A stretch of DNA of 64,000 nucleotides from an uncultured Bacilli bacterium (GTDB lineage Bacteria; Bacillota_I; Bacilli_A; RFN20; CAG-826). Below are positions 38,676 to 47,226 of the stretch, piece after piece. The position numbers were made by a program, and so were the translations under genes. The notes beneath the pieces were generated by a model. That model saw only the letters and a program-made list of their open reading frames with translations. It made no database searches and had not been told where the DNA came from. Position 1 is the stretch's first letter, and every line of letters starts with the position of its first letter. The stretch lies in contig CALVOX010000003.1 in NCBI GenBank assembly GCA_944350425.1, positions 62,001 to 126,000 on the forward strand, in the 5' to 3' direction.

Positions 38676-39503
38676 ATGAGAACAAAAAAGAAATACTTAT
38701 TCGCTCTTGATTTAGATGGAACACTTCTTAGAGATAATAAAACAATCTCTTTTATTACAAGAAAATATTTGAAAAAACTCGAAAATGATGGACACTACAT
38801 TGTTTTATGCTCTGGCAGAGCTCCTCGAACAATGTTAACCTATTATCATCAAATGAAACTTAACTCCCCTTATATTTCATATAACGGTGCGCTAATAAGT
38901 CTTCCGAAAGAATCGAATTTAAATTCAACAAAATATTATATTGACCAAAATTTTATAAAAAAATTATACAATAAAACCATTGGTAAAGAAGTAACAAGCG
39001 CTTTTGCCGAAAACAAAGATACAATTTATTTTGATAATGACGATGATTTCTTATTCGCCTTCTTTAATAAAGGGAACTTAAAAACTGTAAAAGGAAATCT
39101 AGATAATATTCTCGATAAAGATGCTTTTGTCTATGTAATGAAGATTAAAGATGAAAGCGAGGAAACAAAAGAATCATTAAGAAAAATAGTTAAAGAAATG
39201 TCTGATGATTATGAGATAAGATTTTGGTGGGATTGTCCTTATGCTGAAATCCACGTTAAAGGAGTATCAAAAGCCCATTCTTTGTCACTTCTAGCTGATG
39301 AATTAAAATTTAGCAAAGATAATATTTTAGTTTTCGGTGATGCCGATAACGATATTGAAATGCTTTCTAATTTTAAGCATTCATTTTTAATGAAAAATGG
39401 TAATCCAAAAATTAGAAAATATGCCAAATATGTAACTTCTTATACTAATAATCAAAACGGAGTTATTAAAGAAATCAAAAAATTTATTAAAAACGATAAA
39501 TAA
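38676..39503 (+). CDS. Cof-type HAD-IIB hydrolase
   Basis: The 275-residue HAD phosphatase has motif I DLDGTLL (Asp12 nucleophile region), motif II CSGR near 47, and motif III/IV FGDADNDIEML near 222-232, plus a large C2 cap: the Cof/YkrA group. Such enzymes dephosphorylate sugar phosphates and flavin or PLP derivatives; the substrate here is not predictable. AAAGGAAAA precedes the ATG. A second paralogue lies at 43979-44815. Confidence 0.88.
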   Translation: MRTKKKYLFALDLDGTLLRDNKTISFITRKYLKKLENDGHYIVLCSGRAPRTMLTYYHQMKLNSPYISYNGALISLPKESNLNSTKYYIDQNFIKKLYNKTIGKEVTSAFAENKDTIYFDNDDDFLFAFFNKGNLKTVKGNLDNILDKDAFVYVMKIKDESEETKESLRKIVKEMSDDYEIRFWWDCPYAEIHVKGVSKAHSLSLLADELKFSKDNILVFGDADNDIEMLSNFKHSFLMKNGNPKIRKYAKYVTSYTNNQNGVIKEIKKFIKNDK

Positions 39504-39538
39504 ATAATGCTAGTTTCTGTATTAATTTTGATTTTTAA

Positions 39539-39574
39539 AAAACTCATATGTCATTTTCTTAACGTATGAGTTTT
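39539..39574. terminator. Bidirectional terminator between the HAD gene and phosphoglucomutase
   Basis: A 12-bp stem (39539-39550 with 39563-39574) with a 12-base loop and A/T tracts on both sides, between convergent genes. Confidence 0.78.
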
Positions 39575-39587
39575 AATTTTATTTAAA

Positions 39588-41309
39588 TTATTTTATTCCT
39601 AATAATTTTTTTAATTCAGCAAAGTATTTTTCAGGTTTCCCTAAAGTCTCTTCTCTATCTTTACCGGTAACTTCAATATAGAATTTACATTTAGGTTCAG
39701 TTCCACTAGGTCTAATAGCAATATTACTTCCGTCTTCTAAATAGAATTTAACCAAATCGCCTTTTGGAAGACCTTCGATTTTACTATTTTCCATTTTTAC
39801 CATATCTTTTCTAACTAAAGAGAAATAATCTTCAATTACTAAGACTTTATTTCCTAAAATCTCTAAGAATGGTTTTCTTTCTAATTCTTTCATTATATTA
39901 TCCATTTCTTCTTGACCTTTAGAGCCTTCAAAATAGATGTTAAATAATTCGGGAAGATAGAATTTTCCTACTTTTTTAGCAAGTTCATCATATGCTTCAT
40001 CCAAACTTAACCCTTTTAAATGATAATATAATGCCATTTCAGAATAGAGTAAAATTGCTTGAATTCCGTCTTTATCCCTAACAAATGGTGCAGCTAAACA
40101 ACCATAAGATTCTTCATATCCAAATAAAAATTGATATGTATTTCCGTGAGTTTCATAATAATGAATCCTATCGCCAATATATTTAAAACCAGTTAAGAAA
40201 GATTCAAGTTTAACGTTATAGAAATCGCAAACTGCTTTTCCAAGCATTGAAGAAACTACGGTGTTATATACAACATATCTTGATAAATCTTCGTTTTTAG
40301 CCTTTTTATTCATTAAAATATAGTCCAAAAGCAATGCAGCAGATTGGTTTCCGGTCATTAAAGAGTATTCACCATCTTTATTTCTAGAAGCTAAACCAAC
40401 TCTATCTCCATCAGGATCAGTCATTGTAATTAATTCAGCACCAATCTTTTTTGCTAATTCAATAGGTTTAATAAATGCATCTTTTTCTTCAGGATTTGGT
40501 GAAATCAAATTTGAAAAAGCTGGGTCAGGTGAACATAGTTCTTCAACCGGATAAATTTCATAGCCTTCATCTTTAAAAACTTTCATTGCATTAACATATG
40601 AAGTTCCATGGTTTGGTGAATAGACAATTTTAAATCCTTTTTTATCTAAATCTTTATTAATAACGATTTTTTCTACTTCTTTTACGTAATCTTCATCGAT
40701 TTTTGAGTCAAAAACATTATTAACGCCTTTTTTAACTGCTAAAGGAACTTCTACTTTTAATTCATCAGGTAAACTATTAATAATTTCAATAAGTCTAGCA
40801 ATTTTTGAAGGAACAAGTTGGCATCCTTCTTCGTCATATACTTTATAACCATTATATTGTTTTGGATTATGTGAAGCAGTAATCATAATACCACCATCAC
40901 ATTTAGCATAACGTACAGCATAAGAAAGTTCTGGTGTTGGTCTTAAAGAATCAAAAATATATGTATCAATGCCCATTTCATTTAAAATTTGAGCAGAATA
41001 TAGTGTAAATTCTCTTGAAAAATATCTATTATCGTGTGAAATTGCAACTCTTATACTTTCTTTGGAACCACATAATTCTTGTAAATATAGTCCAAAACCG
41101 ATTGTTGCTTTTTTGACTGTGAAATAGTTCATTCTATTTGTTCCAGGACCTAAAACTCCTCTTAGACCAGCCGTTCCAAAAGCAATGTTTTTGAAAAAAG
41201 CATCATCAATTTGATTATCGTCCATTGCTTTTAAAATTTCTTTATCTTCATTGGTAACGTTAGGTGAATTTAACCATCTTAAATAATTTTCTTGAGTCAA
41301 TCTTTCCAT
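39588..41309 (-). CDS. Phospho-sugar mutase (phosphoglucomutase/phosphomannomutase, PgcA-like)
   Basis: The start at 41309 (MERLTQENYLRWL) has GGAAGG 7 bases upstream and is preferred over 41324. The alpha-D-phosphohexomutase motifs are in order: GTAGLRGVLGPGTNRMN, the phosphoserine loop TASHNPKQYNGYK, metal-binding TDPDGDRVG, sugar-binding GYEESYG and phosphate-binding RPSGTEPK. It interconverts glucose-1- and glucose-6-phosphate and so links the galactose pathway at 14-18 kb to glycolysis. Confidence 0.93.
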   Translation of the reverse strand: MERLTQENYLRWLNSPNVTNEDKEILKAMDDNQIDDAFFKNIAFGTAGLRGVLGPGTNRMNYFTVKKATIGFGLYLQELCGSKESIRVAISHDNRYFSREFTLYSAQILNEMGIDTYIFDSLRPTPELSYAVRYAKCDGGIMITASHNPKQYNGYKVYDEEGCQLVPSKIARLIEIINSLPDELKVEVPLAVKKGVNNVFDSKIDEDYVKEVEKIVINKDLDKKGFKIVYSPNHGTSYVNAMKVFKDEGYEIYPVEELCSPDPAFSNLISPNPEEKDAFIKPIELAKKIGAELITMTDPDGDRVGLASRNKDGEYSLMTGNQSAALLLDYILMNKKAKNEDLSRYVVYNTVVSSMLGKAVCDFYNVKLESFLTGFKYIGDRIHYYETHGNTYQFLFGYEESYGCLAAPFVRDKDGIQAILLYSEMALYYHLKGLSLDEAYDELAKKVGKFYLPELFNIYFEGSKGQEEMDNIMKELERKPFLEILGNKVLVIEDYFSLVRKDMVKMENSKIEGLPKGDLVKFYLEDGSNIAIRPSGTEPKCKFYIEVTGKDREETLGKPEKYFAELKKLLGIK

Positions 41310-41392
41310 AAATAATCCTTCCAAAAAGAGGTTGTATTATATTATCATTATTTAGACTATTTTTCACATATTTTGAGAATATTTTTAATAAA

Positions 41393-42355
41393 TTAGATTA
41401 ATTTTAGTATTTTTAATATATTTTCTTCATTTTTCTTTAATTTCGCTACAAAAGTTTTATCGCTTAAATATGACAAATTTCCTTTAATGTTTTTGAATGT
41501 TAATGAATAGGCGTGAAGAAACTGTTTTTCATATTTAAATTCTTTATTAAATTCTTTATTTAGAACAAAATTGCCGTATTTTTCATCCCCGACAACTGGA
41601 TATTTTATATATGAAAGATGAACCCTAATCTGATGAGTTCTTCCGGTAATCAAATTTACATCTATAAAAGAATATTTATCATTATAAGATATTCGAGTAT
41701 ACTCGCTTAAAGCATCTTTTCCTTTTTCAAAATCAACCTTTACAGTATTAGTGTTTGAGTTTTTTAATAAAGGAGCATTAATATAACCATGCTCATTTAT
41801 TTTGCCAAATACTAAAGCGCGATAATGTTTTTCAATATCGACCTTATTTTTAAATAATTCCATTCCTTCTTTTGATGAAATTAAATTTTTTGCAAAAATA
41901 ACTAAGCCAGATGTGTTTCGATCTAATCGATGAATTGGTGAAGGAACAAATGTATCAATTTTTGGATTATATTCACCTTTATTTATTAAATAAGAAATAA
42001 CAAAGTTACTTAAAGTATATTTTTTTTCATGTGAGTCACCATGAATTAAAACACCTTTATCCTTATTTATTATTAAAATATTTTTATCTTCGTAAACAAT
42101 ATCTAAAGGATAATCAACGATTTTAAATTCTTCATTAGTTTGAAATTCTTCGAGTTTTTTATCGTCAATATAAACTTCAACAATATCATTTTCAATAATT
42201 ATATAGTTTTCCTTAACCCGGTGCCCATTAACCTTAATATCTTTCTTCCTGAAAGTCTTATATATAATAGATAAAGGGGCATTTTTATAATTTCTTTTTA
42301 TGAATTTATCAATTCTTTGATTTGCATCGATTTTACTTATAATAAATTTTTTCAT
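41393..42355 (-). CDS. RluA-family 23S rRNA pseudouridine synthase
   Basis: The 320-residue protein has an N-terminal S4 RNA-binding domain (about 12-75) and the RluA catalytic motif HRLDRNTSGLVIFAK with the nucleophilic Asp, then GRTHQIRVHLSYIKYPVVGDEKYG. It is closest in layout to the RluC/RluD types, which modify 23S rRNA. No Shine-Dalgarno is evident before the ATG. Monocistronic between phosphoglucomutase and tRNA-Ser. Confidence 0.9.
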   Translation of the reverse strand: MKKFIISKIDANQRIDKFIKRNYKNAPLSIIYKTFRKKDIKVNGHRVKENYIIIENDIVEVYIDDKKLEEFQTNEEFKIVDYPLDIVYEDKNILIINKDKGVLIHGDSHEKKYTLSNFVISYLINKGEYNPKIDTFVPSPIHRLDRNTSGLVIFAKNLISSKEGMELFKNKVDIEKHYRALVFGKINEHGYINAPLLKNSNTNTVKVDFEKGKDALSEYTRISYNDKYSFIDVNLITGRTHQIRVHLSYIKYPVVGDEKYGNFVLNKEFNKEFKYEKQFLHAYSLTFKNIKGNLSYLSDKTFVAKLKKNEENILKILKLI

Positions 42356-42384
42356 TTTTATGTGACTTTTTTCTTCTTATTTGA

Positions 42385-42390
42385 TATAGT
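42385..42390 (+). promoter_or_regulatory. -10 box of tRNA-Ser
   Basis: TGATATAGT is an extended -10 (TGn directly before TATAGT); the predicted start is about 34 bases before the mature tRNA. Confidence 0.4.
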
Positions 42391-42430
42391 AATAAAGCGC
42401 GATTTAAAACGCAACTTAATTTTAACCTTT

Positions 42431-42519
42431 GGAGAAATACCCAAGAGGCTGAAGGGGCGGGCTTGGAAAGCTCGTAGGCTGTAACAGGCGCGAGGGTTCA
42501 AATCCCTCTTTCTCCGCCA
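42431..42519 (+). tRNA. tRNA-Ser (anticodon GGA)
   Basis: An 89-base class II tRNA with acceptor stem GGAGAAA/TTTCTCC, anticodon GGA in the loop CTTGGAAAG, the long variable arm expected of tRNA-Ser, GTTCAAATC T-loop, discriminator G and encoded CCA. Confidence 0.95.
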
Positions 42520-42532
42520 TTATTAATTATTT

Positions 42533-42557
42533 AGCATCTATTTAGGTGCTTTTTTTA
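42533..42557 (+). terminator. Terminator of tRNA-Ser
   Basis: AGCATC/GGTGCT forms a 6-bp stem with 6-base loop followed by seven T. Confidence 0.7.
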
Positions 42558-42563
42558 TTACTT

Positions 42564-42594
42564 AAAAAGGCTTCTATAAATGAGAAGCCTTTTT
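42564..42594 (-). terminator. Terminator of the 42.6-43.9 kb gene pair
   Basis: AAAAAGGCTTCT (42564-42575) pairs with AGAAGCCTTTTT (42583-42594), a 12-bp stem with T5 on the minus strand, 4 bases after the stop of the small membrane protein. Confidence 0.85.
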
Positions 42595-42598
42595 GAAA

Positions 42599-43009
42599 TT
42601 AATTTTCTTTATTTCCTTCATTTGTTGGAATAGTTGAGATGGTTGATTCCGTTGCTACTTGTTCTTCTTTATTCAAAGACTCAAGTCTCATTTTTCTCCT
42701 AGCTTCTTTATCCTTGATTCTATCTTCACCCTTACTAGCAAGAGAAAGTGAAAAAGCAAGAATAATTACACCTAAAGCTAGAACCATTAATCCAAACCAA
42801 GTAAAACCAATACCACCCATCATTGTTTTCATAGATGAATTTGGAGTTTCAAGAATACTTCCATAAATATTAGTATAATCATCGATTAAACCTAATATTA
42901 AAAGCGTAAGTCCAAACGCAACTAAGATCAAAGCAATGATAAAAGCGATAAATTCTTTTACCGTAAATGAAGCAAAAAATTTATTTTTAGTTTTTAATTC
43001 CTTATTCAT
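42599..43009 (-). CDS. Unrecognised two-helix membrane protein
   Basis: I do not recognise this 136-residue protein. Two hydrophobic helices are clear at about residues 16-41 and 66-90, joined by a loop of about 25 residues containing an SMKTMMGGIG stretch; both termini are charged, with a Lys/Arg-rich then Ser/Thr-rich tail of about 40 residues that should be cytoplasmic if the N-terminus is inside. It starts 8 bases after the stop of the gene at 43018, with no obvious Shine-Dalgarno, and shares its terminator, so the two form an operon. Confidence 0.6.
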   Translation of the reverse strand: MNKELKTKNKFFASFTVKEFIAFIIALILVAFGLTLLILGLIDDYTNIYGSILETPNSSMKTMMGGIGFTWFGLMVLALGVIILAFSLSLASKGEDRIKDKEARRKMRLESLNKEEQVATESTISTIPTNEGNKEN

Positions 43010-43017
43010 TTTAAAAA

Positions 43018-43893
43018 CTATTTATTTTCCCCGTTATCTTCGCTAGCTTTATTAGCTTCAGCTTGAGCTCTAGCAGCTTGATTGTCTTTAATCATTTCAT
43101 TAACTGCTGGTTGATAAGTTTGTTTCCATTGGTCTTCAGAAATTAAAAGTAAAGCATTACATTTTGCATTAACTTCAACATAAACGTCTCTGAAATTTTT
43201 TCCTTTTGGAAGTTCTCTTCTACCGTTCATCATTTCAATCATGTGTTCGGTAGCATCTAAAGCTTCAGTATAATTGTTATCTTTACATGTTGCATTTACT
43301 TTAGAAACAAAGAACATTCTTGTTAAAGTTTGAAGTTCTTGTTCAACAAAGGAAGCTGCAGGTGTTTTTTCACCATGACCTTCTCTCATATTTTTATTAA
43401 ATTCATCGAATTTTCTAAAAATTTGATTTGAAAGTGTGAAAAGTAAGACACCACGATAGAATTCTTCATCAGCATCAAGCAATTTTGTAATTGATTCTTC
43501 AACTTGGTTGTGATCTTTTCTATATTTATCGTGTAAACGAATTACGGCTGTAATTTGTTCATGTAATGGAACAACTTTTTCGAAAATTGTAACATCTTGG
43601 TTGTGATCGACATGGACATTATCTGCTTCTGGTCTAAGAATTGTCGATTTTTCAGAATAAAGTGCTTCACCAAATTCGTTAATGAGTTTTCTTAATTCTT
43701 CACCTTTTTCACCATTATTATCTAAAAATTGTTTTAATGGTGTATTTAAAAGTGGTTCATTAATAATTCCGTGTTTCTTATAGTCATAGAATTTTACATC
43801 GAATTTTTCACGATTAATTGTGTATTCAAGTGTATCTCTAATGAGAGAATTATAATAAACGAGAGAAACAATAACTCTACTAATAGGTAACAT
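43018..43893 (-). CDS. Unrecognised conserved-looking soluble protein
   Basis: I do not recognise this 291-residue protein. It begins MLPISRVIVSLVYYNS and is otherwise hydrophilic and probably mostly alpha-helical, with a run HEQITAVIRLHDKYRKDHNQ near residue 112, a paired-Asp/Glu region DADEEFYRG, and a low-complexity Ala/Glu/Asn C-terminal tail. There is no signal peptide, transmembrane helix or catalytic motif that I can name. A clear AAGGAG site and normal codon use indicate a real, well-translated gene. It heads a two-gene operon with the membrane protein at 42599, which may be a partner. Confidence 0.65.
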   Translation of the reverse strand: MLPISRVIVSLVYYNSLIRDTLEYTINREKFDVKFYDYKKHGIINEPLLNTPLKQFLDNNGEKGEELRKLINEFGEALYSEKSTILRPEADNVHVDHNQDVTIFEKVVPLHEQITAVIRLHDKYRKDHNQVEESITKLLDADEEFYRGVLLFTLSNQIFRKFDEFNKNMREGHGEKTPAASFVEQELQTLTRMFFVSKVNATCKDNNYTEALDATEHMIEMMNGRRELPKGKNFRDVYVEVNAKCNALLLISEDQWKQTYQPAVNEMIKDNQAARAQAEANKASEDNGENK

Positions 43894-43978
43894 ATTTTTA
43901 AAATCTCCTTTTTGCTTTATATATTTTACTATTTTTCTTAAATTTATCTACTTAATTTTACATTAAAAATAAGTGATT

Positions 43979-44815
43979 TTATTTGCTTTTATAAATATAA
44001 CGAGATAAATCGGCAATCGTTTCAACAGTATATTTTGCATATTTTTTTACACTCTCTTGGGAATGACTCATACAAAACGAATTTTCTGAAAATGCTTTAA
44101 ACATTGAAATATCGTTTCCGCTATCTCCTATAACAAAAACATCTTCTTTAGGAACATTGTTAATTTGACAATATTTTAATATTGCTTCTGCTTTATTAAC
44201 ATTTTTTGCAGTTATTTCTAAAGAACCATTAGACCAAGAACATTCAATGTCTTCATAAATATTACGAATAATTTTATTTGCTTCCTTAGCTCGATTAATA
44301 TTTCGTGAGCCGAAACCAAAAATACAAAGCATTTTATAAACTGGCTTATTTTTTAAGGCTTCATCAAATAATTTAGGCGAATAAATCATTTTTTCAGCTA
44401 ATTCCTTTTGTAAAAAAGAATATGCTCTTAAAACAAATTTAGTCATTCCTTTACCAAAGATACTTTTAATATAAATACCATCAGTTGAAAATAGAGCCAT
44501 AGCAATTATTTTAAAGTTTTTAAATAAATCATTGCTCATATCTATTATCTCTTTGTTCGGAATGGGTTCACTAAAAAGGACTTTATTATCTTGATAAAGT
44601 GCGCCTCCATTAAAAGAAATAATTGATATATCTCGATTTATTTTTTCTTTAACTCTAAGACCATAGGCCAAAGATCTTCCAGAAACTATAATTACTTTGC
44701 CACCTCTATCAATAAATGATTGTAAGAAATAAAGGTTAGGTTTACATACTATATTTTTCTTATCTTTTGGATAAAGTAGAGTTCCATCTAAATCAGTTGC
44801 AATTACTTTGTTCAT
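43979..44815 (-). CDS. Cof-type HAD-IIB hydrolase (second copy)
   Basis: The 278-residue HAD phosphatase has motif I ATDLDGTLL at about 5-13, motif II VSGRS near 40, and motif III/IV IGDSGNDISMF near 232-242. It belongs to the same group as the protein at 38676-39503 but is clearly diverged from it. The ATG follows a terminator-like hairpin by only 5 bases and has no Shine-Dalgarno, so expression may depend on read-through from hpf or on a TATAAT box (44845-44850) that overlaps the hairpin. Confidence 0.85.
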   Translation of the reverse strand: MNKVIATDLDGTLLYPKDKKNIVCKPNLYFLQSFIDRGGKVIIVSGRSLAYGLRVKEKINRDISIISFNGGALYQDNKVLFSEPIPNKEIIDMSNDLFKNFKIIAMALFSTDGIYIKSIFGKGMTKFVLRAYSFLQKELAEKMIYSPKLFDEALKNKPVYKMLCIFGFGSRNINRAKEANKIIRNIYEDIECSWSNGSLEITAKNVNKAEAILKYCQINNVPKEDVFVIGDSGNDISMFKAFSENSFCMSHSQESVKKYAKYTVETIADLSRYIYKSK

Positions 44816-44820
44816 AAAAA

Positions 44821-44843
44821 GGTTTACGCGATTTGCGTAAACC
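44821..44843 (-). terminator. Terminator of hpf, abutting the next start codon
   Basis: GGTTTACGC/GCGTAAACC, a 9-bp stem with 5-base loop, followed on the minus strand by T5 and immediately the ATG of the HAD gene. Confidence 0.7.
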
Positions 44844-44874
44844 TATTATATTTATAAAATCAAGTTTTTGCTAG

Positions 44875-45432
44875 TTAATTTAAATTTACTTTATTAGTAG
44901 CTTGAATTAAACCATAGCCACCTTCTTTTCTTTTATATACAACCGAGATTTGTTCATCATCTGTATCTAAATACATATAGAAATCATGGTTAATTGCTTC
45001 CATTTCTAAGATTGCTTCATCTAATGTGATAGGTTTTAAGGTAATAGATTTAGTTCTAACGACTTCATCTTCTTCACCATCACCTTCTTCAGAAACAATT
45101 TCTTCAAAAGCAATTGATTTACCTAAGCCAGTTCTTTCAACTCTTCTTGAAAGTTTAGTCTTAAGTTTTCTCATTTGCCCAGCAAGTTTTTCAACCGCTT
45201 CGTCCATAGCATTATATAAATCTTGATCTTTGACTTCAGCTCTAAATGTTGTATCTGGTGTAAAAATCGTAACTTCTACCTTTGCACCATTTTTGTAACT
45301 TCTGACTACGCAACGACAATTGGTATTATCGTCATTTTTAAAATATTTTTCTAAGTGCGAAAGTTTTTTAAAGATAGCATCATTTATTGCGTCAGTAACT
45401 ACAATATTTTTACCTACAACTTGATACTTCAT
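44875..45432 (-). CDS. hpf: Ribosome hibernation-promoting factor, long form
   Basis: The 185-residue protein has the N-terminal RaiA/YfiA domain (KYQVVGKNIVVTDAINDAIFKKLSHLEKYF...) that blocks the 30S decoding centre and the C-terminal dimerisation domain (KSITLKPITLDEAILEMEAINHDFYMYLDTDDEQISVVYKRKEGGYGLI) that joins two ribosomes into 100S dimers. The two-domain length is typical of Firmicutes. AGGAGG precedes the ATG. It preserves idle ribosomes in stationary phase. Confidence 0.95.
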   Translation of the reverse strand: MKYQVVGKNIVVTDAINDAIFKKLSHLEKYFKNDDNTNCRCVVRSYKNGAKVEVTIFTPDTTFRAEVKDQDLYNAMDEAVEKLAGQMRKLKTKLSRRVERTGLGKSIAFEEIVSEEGDGEEDEVVRTKSITLKPITLDEAILEMEAINHDFYMYLDTDDEQISVVYKRKEGGYGLIQATNKVNLN

Positions 45433-45518
45433 ATCAATTATCCTCCTATGTTTTTTGTTGGTTTAATTATACCATAATTTAAAAATATTATATACAAATA
45501 TTAATATTTCATTAAGAT

Positions 45519-45532
45519 TTTTCACGTGAAAA
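45519..45532. repeat. Perfect palindrome containing CACGTG (weak parS-like site)
   Basis: TTTTCACGTGAAAA is a 14-bp perfect palindrome in the hpf-metK intergenic region. It keeps 13 of 16 positions of the parS consensus but lacks the outer G/C pair. Could be a regulator site or chance. Confidence 0.3.
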
Positions 45533-45590
45533 GAAATTTATTTGAGAATAATCAAAAAAAGATATTTATAAAAATTTTTATTTATATTCA

Positions 45591-46760
45591 CTATTTATTT
45601 TTTGCTAAAAATTCTTTAATTTGTTCAACCTTATCTAGTTTTTCCCAAGGCAAATCTAAATCTGGTCTTCCAAAATGTCCATATGAAGCTAGGTTTTTAT
45701 ACTTAAACGTCGGATTAGTTAAAGAAAATTGCTTAATAATCATTCCTGGACGAGCATCAAATATCTCATTTGTTAAACGCAAAATCAAATCATCAGAATA
45801 ATGAGCAGTTTTAAAAGTTGATATCGATATTGAAATAGGTTTAGGTTCTCCAATTGCATAAGATAATTGAACCTCCAATCTATCTGCTACTCCAGCAGCA
45901 ACTAAATTTTTTGCAATATATCTAGCATAATATGCAGCACTTCTATCGACTTTAGAAGGGTCTTTTCCAGAAAAAGCACCTCCGCCATGTCTAGCACTTC
46001 CTCCATATGTATCTATGATGATTTTTCTACCAGTTAATCCACTATCCCCAGCTGGTCCTCCGATAACAAATCTTCCAGTAGGATTAATTAAATAATTAAA
46101 ATCATCATTTAAACCAAAAGATTTTGCTACAGGTTTCATAATACTATTTAAAATATAAGATTTAAATTCATTTTCATCAAAATCTGGGTCATGTTGAATA
46201 GACATCAAAATCGTATCAATACGTGGTGTTTTATCAGTATAATCAATAGTTACTTGTGACTTCATATCTGGTCTAGCATATTTAAAAACACCATTTTTTC
46301 TTTGCTTTGTTGCTTCTCTTACAAGTTTATGAGCAATTACAATTGGTAGAGGCATATAGCCTTCGTTTTCGTTTGTAGCATAGCCAAACATAATTCCTTG
46401 GTCGCCTGCACCTTGTTCTTCAATAGCTCCTCTTTCAACACCTCTATTAATATCTGGAGATTGAAATTGGACTTTATTTTCTATCTTAACTGTTTTGTAA
46501 TTAAACCCAAGTTCGTCTTTATCATAGCCAATTTCTTTAATAACGTTTCTTGCGATCTCTTCATAATTAACATGATTTTCGGTTATTTCGCCACCAATTA
46601 ATAGGAAATCCCTACATGCATAACATTCACAAGCAACATGAGCTTTTGGATTTTCTTTAAGAACAGCATCTAAAATTGCATCACTTATTTGATCGCAAAC
46701 TTTATCTGGATGTCCCTCACTTACTGACTCTGAAGTGAATAAAATTTTTTGTTTAATCAT
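45591..46760 (-). CDS. metK: S-adenosylmethionine synthetase
   Basis: The 389-residue enzyme makes SAM from methionine and ATP. Motifs: SEGHPDKVCDQISDAILD near residue 13, the EEQGAGDQGIMFGYA loop near 115, and the P-loop-like GGGAFSGKDPSKVDRSAAY near 257. AAGGAG precedes the ATG. It is controlled by the upstream S-box riboswitch and terminator, so SAM shuts off its own synthesis. The nucleosidase at 4810 would recycle the by-products. Confidence 0.97.
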   Translation of the reverse strand: MIKQKILFTSESVSEGHPDKVCDQISDAILDAVLKENPKAHVACECYACRDFLLIGGEITENHVNYEEIARNVIKEIGYDKDELGFNYKTVKIENKVQFQSPDINRGVERGAIEEQGAGDQGIMFGYATNENEGYMPLPIVIAHKLVREATKQRKNGVFKYARPDMKSQVTIDYTDKTPRIDTILMSIQHDPDFDENEFKSYILNSIMKPVAKSFGLNDDFNYLINPTGRFVIGGPAGDSGLTGRKIIIDTYGGSARHGGGAFSGKDPSKVDRSAAYYARYIAKNLVAAGVADRLEVQLSYAIGEPKPISISISTFKTAHYSDDLILRLTNEIFDARPGMIIKQFSLTNPTFKYKNLASYGHFGRPDLDLPWEKLDKVEQIKEFLAKNK

Positions 46761-46785
46761 TTTCTACTCCTTTTGGCTTTAAAAA

Positions 46786-46811
46786 AAGCCTCCACTTTTG
46801 ATGGAAGGCTT
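46786..46811 (-). terminator. Riboswitch-controlled terminator of metK
   Basis: A GC-containing stem (AAGCC.TCCA with TGGAGGCTT on the minus strand, one bulged T) and a 7-base loop followed by seven T, between the S-box and the metK Shine-Dalgarno. Confidence 0.82.
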
Positions 46812-46827
46812 AATAATATACTTTCCG

Positions 46828-46931
46828 CTTATCGTTCAGAGTGTGGATCAACTCTGCTATTAGGAAGCACTTACTATTTCTAGAGTTGCTGCCATATTTT
46901 TTCACCTAAAATTTATATGGCTCTTGATAAG
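46828..46931 (-). ncRNA. SAM riboswitch (S-box, compact SAM-I-type variant)
   Basis: On the minus strand: P1 CTTATC (46926-46931) with GATAAG (46828-46833), the conserved AAGAG after P1, P2 CCATAT/ATATGG, GCAAC after P2, a short P3, AAGTGCTTCC, and P4 CAGAGT/ACTCTG followed by GAACGATAAG. The P2 loop TTAGG can pair with CCTAA in J3/4, the SAM-I pseudoknot position. P2 lacks the usual kink-turn sequence, making the aptamer shorter than normal. It precedes metK and a terminator, which fits SAM-I logic. Confidence 0.82.
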
Positions 46932-46968
46932 TTTAAATATTGTATCGTAAAAAAATGTAAAACTCAAA

Positions 46969-47223
46969 TTATAAGATAGTTTCAATTGCTTTTGCGATTT
47001 GGTCTGGGCATGAAGTTGGCTTCATTCCACAAGTAATTCCTTTAAGCAAATCATGAACTTCTTTTAAATCTCTATTAATAATAAGGGATCTAATTCCCTT
47101 TAAATTACCGTTACAACCACCAATAATAGAAAAATCAACTATTTTGTTGGTTTGGTCATCGTAGCTAAGTTCTAGAGATCTTGAGCATGTACCATTACAA
47201 GTATATGAGATTGTTTTAATCAT
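46969..47223 (-). CDS. TSCPD domain-containing protein (TIGR03905 family)
   Basis: The 84-residue protein has the family pattern of four or five conserved Cys: CNGTCSRS near residue 9, GGCNGN near 36, and the C-terminal ITCGMKPTSCPDQIAKAI. The TSCPD domain also ends some ribonucleotide reductases, where it may bind metal. The function of stand-alone copies is not established. It starts 3 bases after pduL and is probably co-transcribed. Confidence 0.85.
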   Translation of the reverse strand: MIKTISYTCNGTCSRSLELSYDDQTNKIVDFSIIGGCNGNLKGIRSLIINRDLKEVHDLLKGITCGMKPTSCPDQIAKAIETIL

Positions 47224-47226
47224 AAA

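Noticed and set aside
45526-45801. 91-codon plus-strand frame overlapping the 3' end of metK
   Set aside because: Mostly antisense to metK; the short part outside it is AT-rich and without a ribosome-binding site.
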